Shown here: positions 49,204 to 58,473 of the stretch, in pieces
Layout of the letters: each line of letters begins with the position of its first letter
Numbering within the stretch: position 1 is the first letter of the stretch
Assembly: GCF_900091615.1 (NCBI RefSeq)
Contig: NZ_FMIA01000002.1
Coordinates: 3,720,001-3,784,000 of the forward strand
DNA: 64,000 bases
Source: Micromonospora yangpuensis
Lineage (GTDB): Bacteria; Actinomycetota; Actinomycetes; Mycobacteriales; Micromonosporaceae
Direction of reading: 5' to 3'
Position numbers and translations under genes: made by a program
Notes under the pieces: model-generated
The model's database searches: none
The model's input: the letters and a program-made list of their open reading frames with translations, nothing else
What the model was told of the DNA's origin: nothing

Positions 49204-50620
49204 CCACGGCCACCTGGTACAGGGTCCGGGTGCCCGAGGGCAGGTCGAGCTGCCGTTCGAGGCGGAAACGGCTGGTCAGCAGCGCCTCGAAGGTTTCCCG
49301 TCGGTAGTCGGGGAAGAGCCCGTCGGGTTTGTTGGCAAGCAACCGACGGGCCATCGGGTCACCGGGGTGGACGAACTCCACCACCAGCCGACCACCCGGG
49401 GCGCAACAGTCGGCGAGCCAGTCGAGCACCGCCGGCAGCGGGACGTTGCGCCCGAGCGCCAGGTGGTGCACCACGGCCAGGGCGAGCACGACGTTCGCGG
49501 CGGCCCGCGCGGCGAAGCCGGCCCGTTCCACGCCCCGCCAGCCGCCGCCGGGCGAGGGGTCGGCCAGGTCCATCACCAGCGGCAGGATCCGCCGCTCGTC
49601 GTCGGCGCGCAGCGCCCGGTAGAGGGTGTCGACGACCTCGGGGTCCTGCTCGACGGCGACCACGTAGTCGGCGTGCCGGGCGGCGACCCGGGCGTACCGG
49701 CCGTCGTTGGCGCCCAGGTCGAGCACCAGCCGGGGCCGGCCGGCGGCGGTCAGCGCCGTCTCGACGAAGCGTTCCTTGCCGGCCCGGTCGGCGTCGGTGT
49801 AGCCGCAGGTGCGCTGGTAGTGCGCCCAGTGGCTGGCCGTCGGCGGGCGGTCGAGCCGGCGGACCAGTCGCTGCAGGCCGCGCACGGTGGCCAGCGCCAG
49901 GTCCCGGGAGTAGCCGGCGGCGCGCAGCTGGGCCCGGACGTCGCTGGTGCTCGACGCGGCGTTGCGGGCCTGCATCGCGCCGTGCAGGTGCACGTGGGTC
50001 GGCACGCCCGGCAGCAGCCGACGGGTGCCGGTGAACAGCCGACGCATCTGCTCCGGCTCGACGCCGTCGACCTGGGCGCGCAGCAGGGGCCGGAAGTCCC
50101 ACCCGAGGTGGGCGGTGAGCAGCAGCGGGTAGAGCAGGGTCTGGCAGAACTGCCGGTACCCGGCCCAGGGCTCACCGTCGCGGACCGGCTCGAAGGAGCC
50201 GACGTCGATGAAGACCGGCCCGGCCCCCTGGAACTGGAGGTTGTAGGCCGAGCCGTCCTTGGTGGTGAAACCCGCCGGCAGCGCGCGTAGCAGGATCTCC
50301 AGGTGCAGCAGCGCGGCGTCGCGCAGCATGGCCGACGACCACTCGTACGGGTGGGAGACGAACGGGATGCGCTCGTGCCTCAGCACCGCCGCCCACCGGT
50401 GGCCGTCCGGCACCCGGGTCGGGTCGACGGCCTCGGTGCCGCAGACCTTGCCCTCGGCCAGCAGGGTCGGGAAGAAGTCGGTGGCGGCCAGCGCGTGCCA
50501 GTGCCGCGCCGACTGGGCGTCCAGCCCACGCAGCACCTGAGCGCCGGCGTGGAAGACCTGGTTGCCGGGGTCACGGAAGGACGCGGGCTCTATGCGGGCC
50601 AGGGGTTCGGAGATCGCCAT
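49196..50620 (-). CDS. Class I methyltransferase with N-terminal extension
   Basis: This 474-aa protein has a ~260-residue N-terminal domain with the motifs HERIPFVSHPYEWSSAML, DGSAYNLQFQGAGPVFIDVGSFEP and PWAGYRQFCQTLLYPL, then a SAM-binding domain: LVLDLGANDGRYARVAA (motif I), VAVEQDPEVVDTLY, LALAVVHHLALG and APGGRLVVEFV. The N-terminal part resembles that of methyltransferases linked to surface-glycan or sulfatase-type genes; its role is unknown. ATG 50620 follows GGGCGGCACC and is 17 bp after the small protein gene. Confidence 0.8.
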   Translation of the reverse strand: MAISEPLARIEPASFRDPGNQVFHAGAQVLRGLDAQSARHWHALAATDFFPTLLAEGKVCGTEAVDPTRVPDGHRWAAVLRHERIPFVSHPYEWSSAMLRDAALLHLEILLRALPAGFTTKDGSAYNLQFQGAGPVFIDVGSFEPVRDGEPWAGYRQFCQTLLYPLLLTAHLGWDFRPLLRAQVDGVEPEQMRRLFTGTRRLLPGVPTHVHLHGAMQARNAASSTSDVRAQLRAAGYSRDLALATVRGLQRLVRRLDRPPTASHWAHYQRTCGYTDADRAGKERFVETALTAAGRPRLVLDLGANDGRYARVAARHADYVVAVEQDPEVVDTLYRALRADDERRILPLVMDLADPSPGGGWRGVERAGFAARAAANVVLALAVVHHLALGRNVPLPAVLDWLADCCAPGGRLVVEFVHPGDPMARRLLANKPDGLFPDYRRETFEALLTSRFRLERQLDLPSGTRTLYQVAVGG

Positions 50621-50637
50621 CGGCGGTGCCGCCCGGC

Positions 50638-50787
50638 TCAGTTCTGGTCGGTGCGCTGCCGGCGGAACCGGGCGACCAGTCGTCGCCAGTAGAGCTTGGT
50701 CGCCACCGCCACACCGGCGGCCCCACCAACCACCGCCTGCACGATCAGGCTGCCGGAACCCGCATCCAGGTAGGCCAGGTCGATCAC
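50638..50787 (-). CDS. Small membrane protein with YLDxGSGS motif
   Basis: This 49-aa protein (YLDAGSGSLIVQAVVGGAAG, VAVATKLYWRRLVARFRR) has one hydrophobic segment between a GSGS start motif and a basic tail. Similar short YLDPGSGS proteins are found beside envelope-sugar genes in many bacteria; this is from general knowledge, not from a search. GTG 50787 follows AAGGGAG. It is the first gene of the small-protein/methyltransferase/sulfatase-fold unit. It is easily missed by gene finders. Confidence 0.72.
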   Translation of the reverse strand: MIDLAYLDAGSGSLIVQAVVGGAAGVAVATKLYWRRLVARFRRQRTDQN

Positions 50788-50986
50788 CGGCCGCTCCCTT
50801 CCCTCGCCGTTGCGTCGCGCCGACGCCCGCCACTCCACCAACGTGAGCAAATTTTCCGTTTTGGTGAAGGTCATGTCTCTTTGACACCGTACGCGAAGGT
50901 TCGGCCGCCGGGGGCGACACCGCTGACCTGACCCCGGTCCGTTTCGTTCAAGACCACCGGCGACCCGGGCACCTAGCCTCGAAGCC

Positions 50987-51376
50987 ATGACGCCTCGACT
51001 CGACCTGGTCGGCACGGTGGCCACCGACATGGCCCGCACTCTGGACTTCTACCGGCGCCTCGGCCTGGACATCCCGGCCGGCGCGGAGACCGAACCGCAC
51101 GTGGAGGTCACCCTGGCCAACGGCCTGCGACTGGCCTGGGACACGCCGGAGGTAATCCGGTCGTTCGATCCCGACTGGTCCCCGGGCGGCGGGGCCAGCC
51201 TGGCCTTCCGCTGCGACAGCCCGGCCGAGGTGGACCGGTGGTACGCCGAGCTGACCGCCGCCGGCTACGACGGGCACCTGCCGCCCTGGGACGCCCACTG
51301 GGGCCAGCGCTACGCCGTCCTGCGCGACCCCACCGGCACCCCGGTCGACCTCTTCGCTGCCCTGCCCACCCCCTGA
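50987..51376 (+). CDS. VOC-family (glyoxalase/bleomycin-resistance-like) protein
   Basis: This 129-aa protein has the paired beta-alpha-beta-beta-beta layout of VOC proteins: DLVGTVATDMARTLDFYRRLGLDIP, EVTLANGLRLAWD, LAFRCDSPAEVDRWYAELTAAGYDG and YAVLRDPTGTPVDLFAAL. Metal-binding positions are partly present (E in the first half and D in the last strand), so activity is uncertain. ATG 50987. A hairpin follows. Confidence 0.83.
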   Translation: MTPRLDLVGTVATDMARTLDFYRRLGLDIPAGAETEPHVEVTLANGLRLAWDTPEVIRSFDPDWSPGGGASLAFRCDSPAEVDRWYAELTAAGYDGHLPPWDAHWGQRYAVLRDPTGTPVDLFAALPTP

Positions 51377-51390
51377 CCTCCACCCGACTC

Positions 51391-51432
51391 TGGGGAGATC
51401 TGTGGTCGCCAGGACGACAACAGATCTCCCCA
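51391..51432. terminator. Bidirectional hairpin between VOC and AraC genes
   Basis: TGGGGAGATCTGT and its exact complement enclose a 16-base loop between convergent genes. Confidence 0.8.
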
Positions 51433-51442
51433 CACCGCGCTG

Positions 51443-51748
51443 TCAGGTGTTGAGCAGGGCCTGGGGTGGCAGGCCGGCAAGGTCGCGCACGTCGCGGGTC
51501 AGGTGGGCCTGGTCGGCGTACCCGCTGCGGGCCGCCACCTCGGCCAACGGGGTGCCGCACCGGGCCAGGGCCAGGGCCCGGCGCATCCGCAGGATCCGGG
51601 CGAGGGTCTTCGGGCCGTACCCGAACCACGCCTGACACCGGCGGCGCAGGAGTCGCGGACCGAGCCCCACCTCGGCGGCGGTCGCGGTCACGCTGGCACC
51701 CCTGGCCAGCCGGGCGGACCCCGCTGAGCCACGGACCACCCTCGGCAC
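51443..51748 (-). pseudogene. AraC-type DNA-binding domain, N-terminal part missing
   Basis: About 100 residues are encoded, covering the two AraC helix-turn-helix motifs ([35 protein letters not shown] ends one; [24 protein letters not shown] is the second). Full-length AraC regulators of this type have about 150-180 further N-terminal residues for ligand sensing, which are absent: the histidine-kinase stop lies only 28 bp upstream. It is either a 5'-deleted remnant or a stand-alone DNA-binding domain. No good ribosome site was found. Confidence 0.6.
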
Positions 51749-51776
51749 ACGCGCTGCCGGTCCGGCCGCACCGCCG

Positions 51777-53372
51777 CTACGCGGTGGCGGTGGGCTCGGG
51801 CAGACGTACCCGGAACTCGGTGTGACCCGGCCGGCTGGTCACCTCGACCGTGCCGTGGTGGGCCTCCACCACCGCGGCCACGATAGCCAGGCCGAGGCCG
51901 GTGCTGCCATGGGCCCGGGAGCGGGAGCTGTCGCCCCGGGCGAACCGCTCGAAGACCTCGGGCTGCAGCTCCGGCGGGACACCCGGCCCGTCGTCGGTGA
52001 CGCTGAGCCACACCGCACCGGGCGCCGGGTGGAGCCGGGTGACGACCGTGGTGCCGGGCGGGGTGTGCACCCGGGCGTTGGCGAGCAGGTTCGCCACCAC
52101 CTGGTGCAGCCGGGCGGCGTCGCCGCGCACCGTCACCGCCTCGTCGGGCAGGTCGAGCTGCCAGCGGTGCCCGCCGCCGGCGACGTGCGCGTCGCTGACC
52201 GCGTCGACGACCAGGGCGCTCAGGTCGACCGGCTCGGTCGCCAGCGGGCGGCCGGAGTCGAGCCGGGCCAGCAGCAGCAGGTCGTCGACGAGACGGGTCA
52301 TCCGGGTGCTTTCCGACTCGACCCGGCGCAGCGCGTGCGCCACGTCGGGCGGCACCTGGTCCCGGCCCCGTCGGGCCAGTTCCGCGTACCCGCGGATCGC
52401 CGCGAGGGGGGTACGCAGCTCGTGGCTGGCGTCGGCGACGAACTGGCGTACCCGGGTCTCGCTGGCCTGCCGGGCGGCGAGCGCGGCGGCGACGTGTCCG
52501 AGCATCCGGTTGAGCGCGGCACCTACCTGGCCGACCTCGGTGCGCGCATCGGTGTCGGCCGCCGGTACCCGCACCGACAGCGCCACCTCCCCCCGGTCCA
52601 ACGGCAGCTCGGTGACGCGGCTCGCGGTGGCCGCCACCCGGCGCAGCGGACGCAGGGTGGCCCGCACGATCAACGCCCCGACGCTGCCGGCGATCAACAG
52701 CCCCAGGCAGACCAGCCCGACCTGGGCGACCACGATCGACCTGACGGTCTCCTGCATCCCGGCCAGGGGCACCCCGAAGGCGCGTACGTCGCCGTCGGGC
52801 AGCGGGCGGGCGACCACCCGGTAGTCACCCAGCTCGCCCAGGTGCCGGCTGCGGGGGCGCCCGTCGGTCGGCAGGTCGACCAGAGCGGACAGCTCGGCGA
52901 CCGGCACCGCCTGCTCGGTACGGTCCCGGTCGAGCGTGGCCGCCCCCACCACCCGGTCGGCCGAGACGTGGACCACCACGGTGCCGGGCGGGAATCCGGG
53001 CGGGATCCGCAGCTGGTCCCACCGCCAGCCGGGCGGCTGGGGTTCCCGACCGGCCGGCCACCGCCCTTCCGGCGCCAGTTGTTCGTCGATCTGAGCGATC
53101 AGCACCTGCCGCAGCGCCACCGTGGTGATCGCCCCGATACCGACGCTCACCAGCGCCAGCAGCATCACCACGGTGGCCACCAACCGAGCCCGCAACGACA
53201 CCGTGGAAAGGAAGGGCCCCCTGTTAACGCCTTTGGTAGAGAGGGGTACCCCGCTCACCGGCGGATCCGCTGGGGGCCCCACCGAGGGCTCGGTGGGGGG
53301 CCCAGCCGAGGGCTCGGTGGGGGGCCCAGCCGGCGGATCGGTGGGGGGCTCAGTCGGCGGGCTTGAGGACAT
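51777..53372 (-). CDS. Two-component sensor histidine kinase
   Basis: The protein has membrane segments at about residues 63-85 and 185-205 around an extracellular loop of ~100 residues, a HAMP region, the HisKA H-box in [22 protein letters not shown], the N-box in [16 protein letters not shown] and the ATP-lid [10 protein letters not shown], then [14 protein letters not shown]. From ATG 53372 the first ~57 residues are a Pro/Glu/Ser-rich tandem repeat and a stretch translated from a hairpin repeat element. The start could instead be GTG 53201. It overlaps the stop of the response regulator gene by 23 bp if the ATG is used. It partners that regulator. Confidence 0.88.
   Translation of the reverse strand: MSSSPPTEPPTDPPAGPPTEPSAGPPTEPSVGPPADPPVSGVPLSTKGVNRGPFLSTVSLRARLVATVVMLLALVSVGIGAITTVALRQVLIAQIDEQLAPEGRWPAGREPQPPGWRWDQLRIPPGFPPGTVVVHVSADRVVGAATLDRDRTEQAVPVAELSALVDLPTDGRPRSRHLGELGDYRVVARPLPDGDVRAFGVPLAGMQETVRSIVVAQVGLVCLGLLIAGSVGALIVRATLRPLRRVAATASRVTELPLDRGEVALSVRVPAADTDARTEVGQVGAALNRMLGHVAAALAARQASETRVRQFVADASHELRTPLAAIRGYAELARRGRDQVPPDVAHALRRVESESTRMTRLVDDLLLLARLDSGRPLATEPVDLSALVVDAVSDAHVAGGGHRWQLDLPDEAVTVRGDAARLHQVVANLLANARVHTPPGTTVVTRLHPAPGAVWLSVTDDGPGVPPELQPEVFERFARGDSSRSRAHGSTGLGLAIVAAVVEAHHGTVEVTSRPGHTEFRVRLPEPTATA
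53207..53252. repeat. Hairpin repeat element, copy B (partial), inside kinase 5' end
   Basis: The 18 bases AAAGGAAGGGCCCCCTGT are identical to 25401-25418 (copy A). Copy B continues with TTAACGCCTTTGGTAGAGAG but lacks the perfect right arm. On the minus strand it encodes the kinase stretch [16 protein letters not shown]. Confidence 0.75.
53281..53352. repeat. Three 24-bp tandem repeats encoding Pro-rich octads
   Basis: Two exact copies and one variant of a unit containing GAGGGCTCGGTGGGGGGCCC follow each other at a 24-bp period. On the minus strand they encode octads such as GPPTEPSA and GPPTEPSV at the start of the kinase frame. Confidence 0.85.
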
Positions 53373-54090
53373 ACCCGGCGCCGCGCAACGTGTGGATCAT
53401 CGGTTTGCGGCCCGCGTCGATCTTCTTGCGCAGGTACGAGATGTAGAGCTCGACCACGTTGGCCTGGCCGCCGAAGTCGTAGTTCCACACCCGGTCGAGG
53501 ATCTGCGCCTTGCTCAGCACCCGGCGCGGGTTGCGCATCAGGTAGCGCAGCAGCTCGAACTCGGTGGCGGTGAGGGTGACCAACTGGCCGCTGCGGCGTA
53601 CCTCGTGGCTGTCCTCGTCCAGGCTGAGGTCGCCGACGGTCAGCACCGCGTCGGGCCGGGCGGCGACGGCGAGGCCGGAGCGGCGCAGCAACGCCCGGAG
53701 CCGGGCGATCACCTCCTCCAGACTGAACGGCTTGGTGACGTAGTCGTCGCCTCCGACGGTCAGCCCGGCGATGCGTTCCTCCACCGCGTCGCGGGCGGTC
53801 AGGAAGAGCACCGGCACCGTCGGGGTCTGTGCCCGCAGCCGGCGCAGCACCTGGAAGCCGTCCAGGTCGGGCAGCATCACGTCGAGCACCACCACGTCGG
53901 GCTGGAACTGGCGGGCGGCGCTCAACGCCGTCGTGCCGTCACCCGCGCTGCGCACCTGCCAGCCCTCGTAGCGCAACGCCATCGACAGCAGGTCGGTCAG
54001 GGTCGACTCGTCGTCGACCACCAACACCCGCACCGGCGTACCGTCCGGGCGGCTCAACTCGATCCGGCCCTGCTCGACCTGCCAGTTCAT
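53350..54090 (-). CDS. OmpR/PhoP-type response regulator
   Basis: This 246-aa regulator has the receiver residues VVDDESTLTD, phosphoacceptor Asp in VVLDVMLPDLDG, Thr in LTARDAVEE and Lys in VTKPFSLEE, then a winged helix ([51 protein letters not shown]). That WNYDFGG-NVVELYISYLR recognition region is typical of actinobacterial PhoP/TcrA-type regulators. The start is one of ATG 54090, 54096 or 54105; 54090 has the best-spaced AGG. The partner kinase follows. Confidence 0.9.
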   Translation of the reverse strand: MNWQVEQGRIELSRPDGTPVRVLVVDDESTLTDLLSMALRYEGWQVRSAGDGTTALSAARQFQPDVVVLDVMLPDLDGFQVLRRLRAQTPTVPVLFLTARDAVEERIAGLTVGGDDYVTKPFSLEEVIARLRALLRRSGLAVAARPDAVLTVGDLSLDEDSHEVRRSGQLVTLTATEFELLRYLMRNPRRVLSKAQILDRVWNYDFGGQANVVELYISYLRKKIDAGRKPMIHTLRGAGYVLKPAD

Positions 54091-54259
54091 GACCATGTGC
54101 CTCATCGTGGGCGAAGTGACTGTGTCGGACCTCTGCTCTTCCTGTGTACCAGCTGTGCGGTACCGGCTGGGGGCGGTTTGCCCTGCTGGCGGCCCGGGTA
54201 CCGCGTCCGGTGGTACCGGGTCGCCCCTCGACGCGGTAACGGGACGAGGAGGAACGTCG

Positions 54260-55195
<936 letters not shown>

Positions 55196-55265
55196 CCAGC
55201 CCCTCCTGCGGAGTTTCAGCAGGTGGGGGGCGGGTAGCCGGCGCGGGAGGGACGGGAGGAGCGCG

Positions 55266-55691
55266 ATGCCGGAGCCGAGTTCCTGGTTGCACACCGCCAC
55301 CGCCACCGCCGAGGGCGGGCACGTACGCACCGACGACGGCGAACTGTCGACCGCGCTGGCGTCCCCGTTGGCGCCGCACTGCACCGGGCTGACCCCGGAG
55401 CAACTACTGGCCGCCGCCTTCGCCTCCTGCCTGCACCACGCGGCGGTGGAGGCGGCCGGCGGGATCACCGACGAGGCCCACACCGTCCAGGTACGGGCCG
55501 AGGCGCGGCTCGGCCGCGACGACGACGGCCGGTACCGGGCCGACGTGCACGCCACCATCGCCTCGACCGGGTTGAGCCCGCAGCAGCTGGCCGAATTGGT
55601 GGAACACGCCGACCGGCTCTGGCCGTTCTCCAGTGCCGACGGCAGCCGGCACCGGCTCAGGGTTTCCCGGGCCGAGAACGGACGCCGCTGA
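55266..55691 (+). CDS. OsmC/Ohr-like protein lacking the second cysteine
   Basis: This 141-aa protein fits the OsmC/Ohr family of thiol peroxidases: GLTPEQLLAAAFASCLHHAA, with the first reactive Cys in ASCLHH. In typical members a second Cys sits in a C-P-(Y/V/F)-S context near the C-terminus; here the aligned stretch reads ADRLWPFSSADG, with Trp in its place. The other Cys (HCTGL) is not at a canonical position. Organic-hydroperoxide reductase activity is therefore doubtful or uses another mechanism. ATG 55266 follows GGGAGGAGC. Confidence 0.8.
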   Translation: MPEPSSWLHTATATAEGGHVRTDDGELSTALASPLAPHCTGLTPEQLLAAAFASCLHHAAVEAAGGITDEAHTVQVRAEARLGRDDDGRYRADVHATIASTGLSPQQLAELVEHADRLWPFSSADGSRHRLRVSRAENGRR

Positions 55692-55966
55692 GCCGCTCCC
55701 GACCGACGGGCTCCTGGGGGCCCGTCCGGACCGGTCGTCCTCCTCCGAACGGTGGAGTCCGCCGGACACCCGTGGACCCGCCACCCCCTACCGGCCTTTC
55801 GCGGCGTTGATCCCTCCAATTCGGGTTTATCCGACATAGGTGACATCGGATTGAGATCCGTTTTGCGGCTATCTGCCGGCAATCGAGCACGAGATCCGGC
55901 CAAATTGTGGCGCATGCCACCAACCTGGCCGATGGCAATCGGTGCCAGGCTTTCTAGCCTCGGCGG

Positions 55967-56851
55967 GTGCACCCCATTGATCCCTTCGAGCAGAACCAGG
56001 CCGGGTCGCGGTCCAGTGACCATTCGACCGAAAGCTTATTAACCGAAAGGACGATCGGCCGGCATCGTACGCCGGCACGCCGCTGGCGCGGTGCCGCGCT
56101 GGTCACCTCGGCCCCGTTCCGGGTCGCCCTCGCCACCGGTGTGTGCTGCTGCCTCGGCGTCACCGCCTTCGCGGTCAGCCGGCCCGACGCCGAGGGCACC
56201 GACCGGGCGGTCCGCGAGGCGCTCGTCGACCGGGCCGCCGAGGTTGACCGACGCGCCTCGCGGGACCTGGAACGCAGCGCCCTGCCCGACCCGCTCTCAC
56301 CCAGCCCGACCCTCTCCCCCAGCCCGACCGTCTCCACGGTGCCGAGCCCGACGAAACCGGCCGCGAAGCCGAAGCCCAAGGCGACCCCGAAGCCGAAGCC
56401 GACCACGCCGCCGCGTCCCCGCCCGGTCGCCGGACTGTCCCAGCGGCAGATGGACAACGCCAAGGTGATCGTCGACGTCGGCGCCGACCTGAAGATGCCG
56501 CGCCGGGCGATGGTCGTGGCGGTGGCCACCGCCATGCAGGAGAGCAATCTGCACAACCTGGCCAGCGACGTACTCCCCGAGTCACACAGCTACACCAACC
56601 AGGGCAGCGGCTCGGACCACGACTCGGTGGGCCTCTTCCAGCAGCGGCCCAGCAGCGGCTGGGGCACCGTCCGCGAGCTGATGCAGCCGGCGCACGCCGC
56701 CCGGCTGTTCTACGAGGCGCTGCGCGAGGTTCCCGGCTGGGAGAACCTGAGCATCACCGGGGCGGCCCAGGCCGTCCAGATCTCGGCCTACCCGGACGCC
56801 TACGCCCAGCACGAGCAGCGGGCCACCACGGTGGTCAGCGCGCTTACCTGA
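55967..56851 (+). CDS. Membrane-anchored lytic-transglycosylase-like protein
   Basis: This 294-aa protein has one membrane segment (residues 45-68, FRVALATGVCCCLGVTAFAV), then a Pro/Ser/Thr/Lys-rich extended linker (about 105-155) and a C-terminal domain with VVAVATAMQESNLHNLASDV, SDHDSVGLFQQRPSSGWGT and PAHAARLFYEALREVPGW. The Glu in MQESNL and the GLFQQ motif are those of lysozyme-like/SLT domains, so it may cleave peptidoglycan outside the membrane. The start is GTG 55967; the 275-bp gap upstream contains an AT-richer promoter-like part near 55800-55870. Confidence 0.78.
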   Translation: MHPIDPFEQNQAGSRSSDHSTESLLTERTIGRHRTPARRWRGAALVTSAPFRVALATGVCCCLGVTAFAVSRPDAEGTDRAVREALVDRAAEVDRRASRDLERSALPDPLSPSPTLSPSPTVSTVPSPTKPAAKPKPKATPKPKPTTPPRPRPVAGLSQRQMDNAKVIVDVGADLKMPRRAMVVAVATAMQESNLHNLASDVLPESHSYTNQGSGSDHDSVGLFQQRPSSGWGTVRELMQPAHAARLFYEALREVPGWENLSITGAAQAVQISAYPDAYAQHEQRATTVVSALT

Positions 56852-56864
56852 CCCGGCCGGCCGG

Positions 56865-57386
56865 TCACCGCACCCGGGCGTCCTGTGGTCCGGGCGGCGG
56901 TTCCACCGCGCCTGCGGCGGCCCGGGTGGCCGGCACGCCACCGGTCGCAGCGGTGGGCGGGTCGACCGGCACCGCCTCCACCGTCACGTCGCTGAGGAGT
57001 TCGTCCACCTGGTCGGCACGTCGACGCCGGGCCTGTAGGGCCGCCTCGAACTCGCGGCGGGCCCGTACCGCCTCGGCGTACGCCCGTTCCCGTAGCTGGC
57101 GGGCCTCCTCGCGGGCCGCGTCCAGCTCGATGCGGGCCTGGGCGAAGACCTCGGCGGCCCGGCGCTCCAGGTCCGCCGGCTCCCGACCGGGCCGGCCGGC
57201 CGCCGCCACCCGCCGATCCACCAGGGTACGGAGCCGGACCGCCTCCTGTCGGATCTGGTCGGCGTCCCGGCCGGGTACGACGCCCTCGGCCCGCGCCGCC
57301 AGCCGGGTCAACCCCACGCTCAGCTCGGTCAGACAGGAATCCACCTGACCCTGGTCGTAGCCGTTCGCAACGACGGAGAACCTCAT
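56865..57386 (-). CDS. DivIVA-like coiled-coil protein
   Basis: This 173-aa protein begins RFSVVANGYDQGQVDSCL, close to the DivIVA N-terminal membrane-binding signature (F-x-V-x-x-x-G-Y-D-x-x-x-V-D), then a long Arg/Ala/Glu coiled coil (about residues 55-130) and a Pro/Ala-rich tail. DivIVA-like proteins mark cell poles or curved membranes in actinobacteria. ATG 57386 follows TGGGGGGCGAC. It is convergent with the transglycosylase-like gene. Confidence 0.75.
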   Translation of the reverse strand: MRFSVVANGYDQGQVDSCLTELSVGLTRLAARAEGVVPGRDADQIRQEAVRLRTLVDRRVAAAGRPGREPADLERRAAEVFAQARIELDAAREEARQLRERAYAEAVRARREFEAALQARRRRADQVDELLSDVTVEAVPVDPPTAATGGVPATRAAAGAVEPPPGPQDARVR

Positions 57387-57523
57387 TCTGTCGCCCCCCA
57401 GGCAGCTGGTGTCTCTTCCCCCACCTGCCGATCCTCGACGCACCGCCGCCGGAGCCGGGGGCGTTCGGGAAAAATGCTCAGCATTCGAGCGGGGGCCGGG
57501 GACGAACCGGCACGAACCCCGGA

Positions 57524-57970
57524 TCAGACGCGCTTGGGCAGCACCACGACCCGGCCGAAGAACTCGTCGATACGCCGCACCACGTCGTTGAAGTCGTCAA
57601 GGTCGATCGGCTTGGTGACGTACGCGTTGGCCTGCAGGGTGTAACTGCCGACGATGTCGGTGTCGGCGTTGGAGGTGGTGAGCACGACGATCGGAATGGT
57701 CCGCAGGTCCTCGTCCTGCTTCACCTCGCCGAGCACCTGCCGCCCGTCCATCCGGGGCATGTTGAGGTCGAGCAGGATGACGTCCGGCCGGGCGGCACCG
57801 CTGTGCCGGCCCTCGCGACGCAGGAACTCCATCGCCTCCTGCCCGTCGCTGACCACGTCGATGACCTTGTCGACGTCGGAGTCGGCGAGGGCCTCCTCGA
57901 TCATCAGAACGTCGCCGGGGTCGTCGTCCACCACCAGGATGCGAACCGGGCTCGGGGTACCTACGCCCAT
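57524..57970 (-). CDS. Single-domain response regulator (Rcp1-type receiver)
   Basis: This 148-aa protein is only a receiver: VVDDDPGDVLMIEEAL (acidic pair and the Rcp1-type GDV), phosphoacceptor Asp in ILLDLNMPRMDG, Thr-Thr in VLTTSNADTDI and Lys in VTKPIDLDDF. Rcp1-type receivers often pair with phytochrome-like sensors. No output domain. ATG 57970 follows AGGCAGGTAG. It lies 69 bp downstream of the STAS/B12/PP2C gene run on the same strand. Confidence 0.88.
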   Translation of the reverse strand: MGVGTPSPVRILVVDDDPGDVLMIEEALADSDVDKVIDVVSDGQEAMEFLRREGRHSGAARPDVILLDLNMPRMDGRQVLGEVKQDEDLRTIPIVVLTTSNADTDIVGSYTLQANAYVTKPIDLDDFNDVVRRIDEFFGRVVVLPKRV

Positions 57971-58039
57971 GACTACCTGCCTCATCTCGGCGGAAACGGG
58001 GACCGGACGGTCACCACGCTGGCGGGGAAATGTAGCCCA

Positions 58040-58402
58040 TCAGGAAGCGGCCTGTGACATCGGGTCGACCCGCTCCGGGTCGTACCGCAGGACCTCCCAC
58101 AGGCCGGTCACCCGCAGGACCCGTTCCACCCGGCCGGAGGCACCGGTCAGCCGCAACCAGCCCCCGTCGCGCTCCGCCCGGTTGTCCCCCCGGACGAAGG
58201 CCGCCATCCCGGTGGAGTCACAGAAGACCAGGTCGGTGAGGTCCACGAGGAAGTGACGCGCCCCGTCGTCGAGCAGCCGGTCAAGTACGGTGTGGAGTTG
58301 GCCGACCGTGCTCAGGTCAAGTTCGCCGCCCAGGCGCAGCCGCATCGCGCCGGGCGCCCAGGGCGCGTACGTGACGGTGAACGTCAACGTGGTCCCCTTC
58401 AC
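58040..58402 (-). CDS. STAS-domain anti-anti-sigma factor
   Basis: This 120-aa STAS protein has MRLRLGGELDLSTVGQLH, FLVDLTDLVFCDSTGMAAF with the phosphorylatable Ser in DSTGM, and LRLTGASGRVERVL. It should be phosphorylated by an RsbW-type kinase and dephosphorylated by a PP2C phosphatase; the latter is encoded two genes upstream. GTG 58402 follows GGTGGA. It belongs to the run 61298 to 58040 with the B12-binding protein and PP2C. Confidence 0.88.
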   Translation of the reverse strand: MKGTTLTFTVTYAPWAPGAMRLRLGGELDLSTVGQLHTVLDRLLDDGARHFLVDLTDLVFCDSTGMAAFVRGDNRAERDGGWLRLTGASGRVERVLRVTGLWEVLRYDPERVDPMSQAAS

Positions 58403-58473
58403 TCCACCACAGGCTGATGCTTGCAGTGGAGCAAGTATAAGCAGGCCGCCGCGCCAACCCGACCGGCCGGGCG

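Noticed and set aside
55692..55966. Possible c-di-AMP (ydaO-type) riboswitch upstream of the transglycosylase-like gene
   Set aside because: Such switches precede some actinobacterial cell-wall hydrolase genes, but I could not find the conserved blocks of that riboswitch here.
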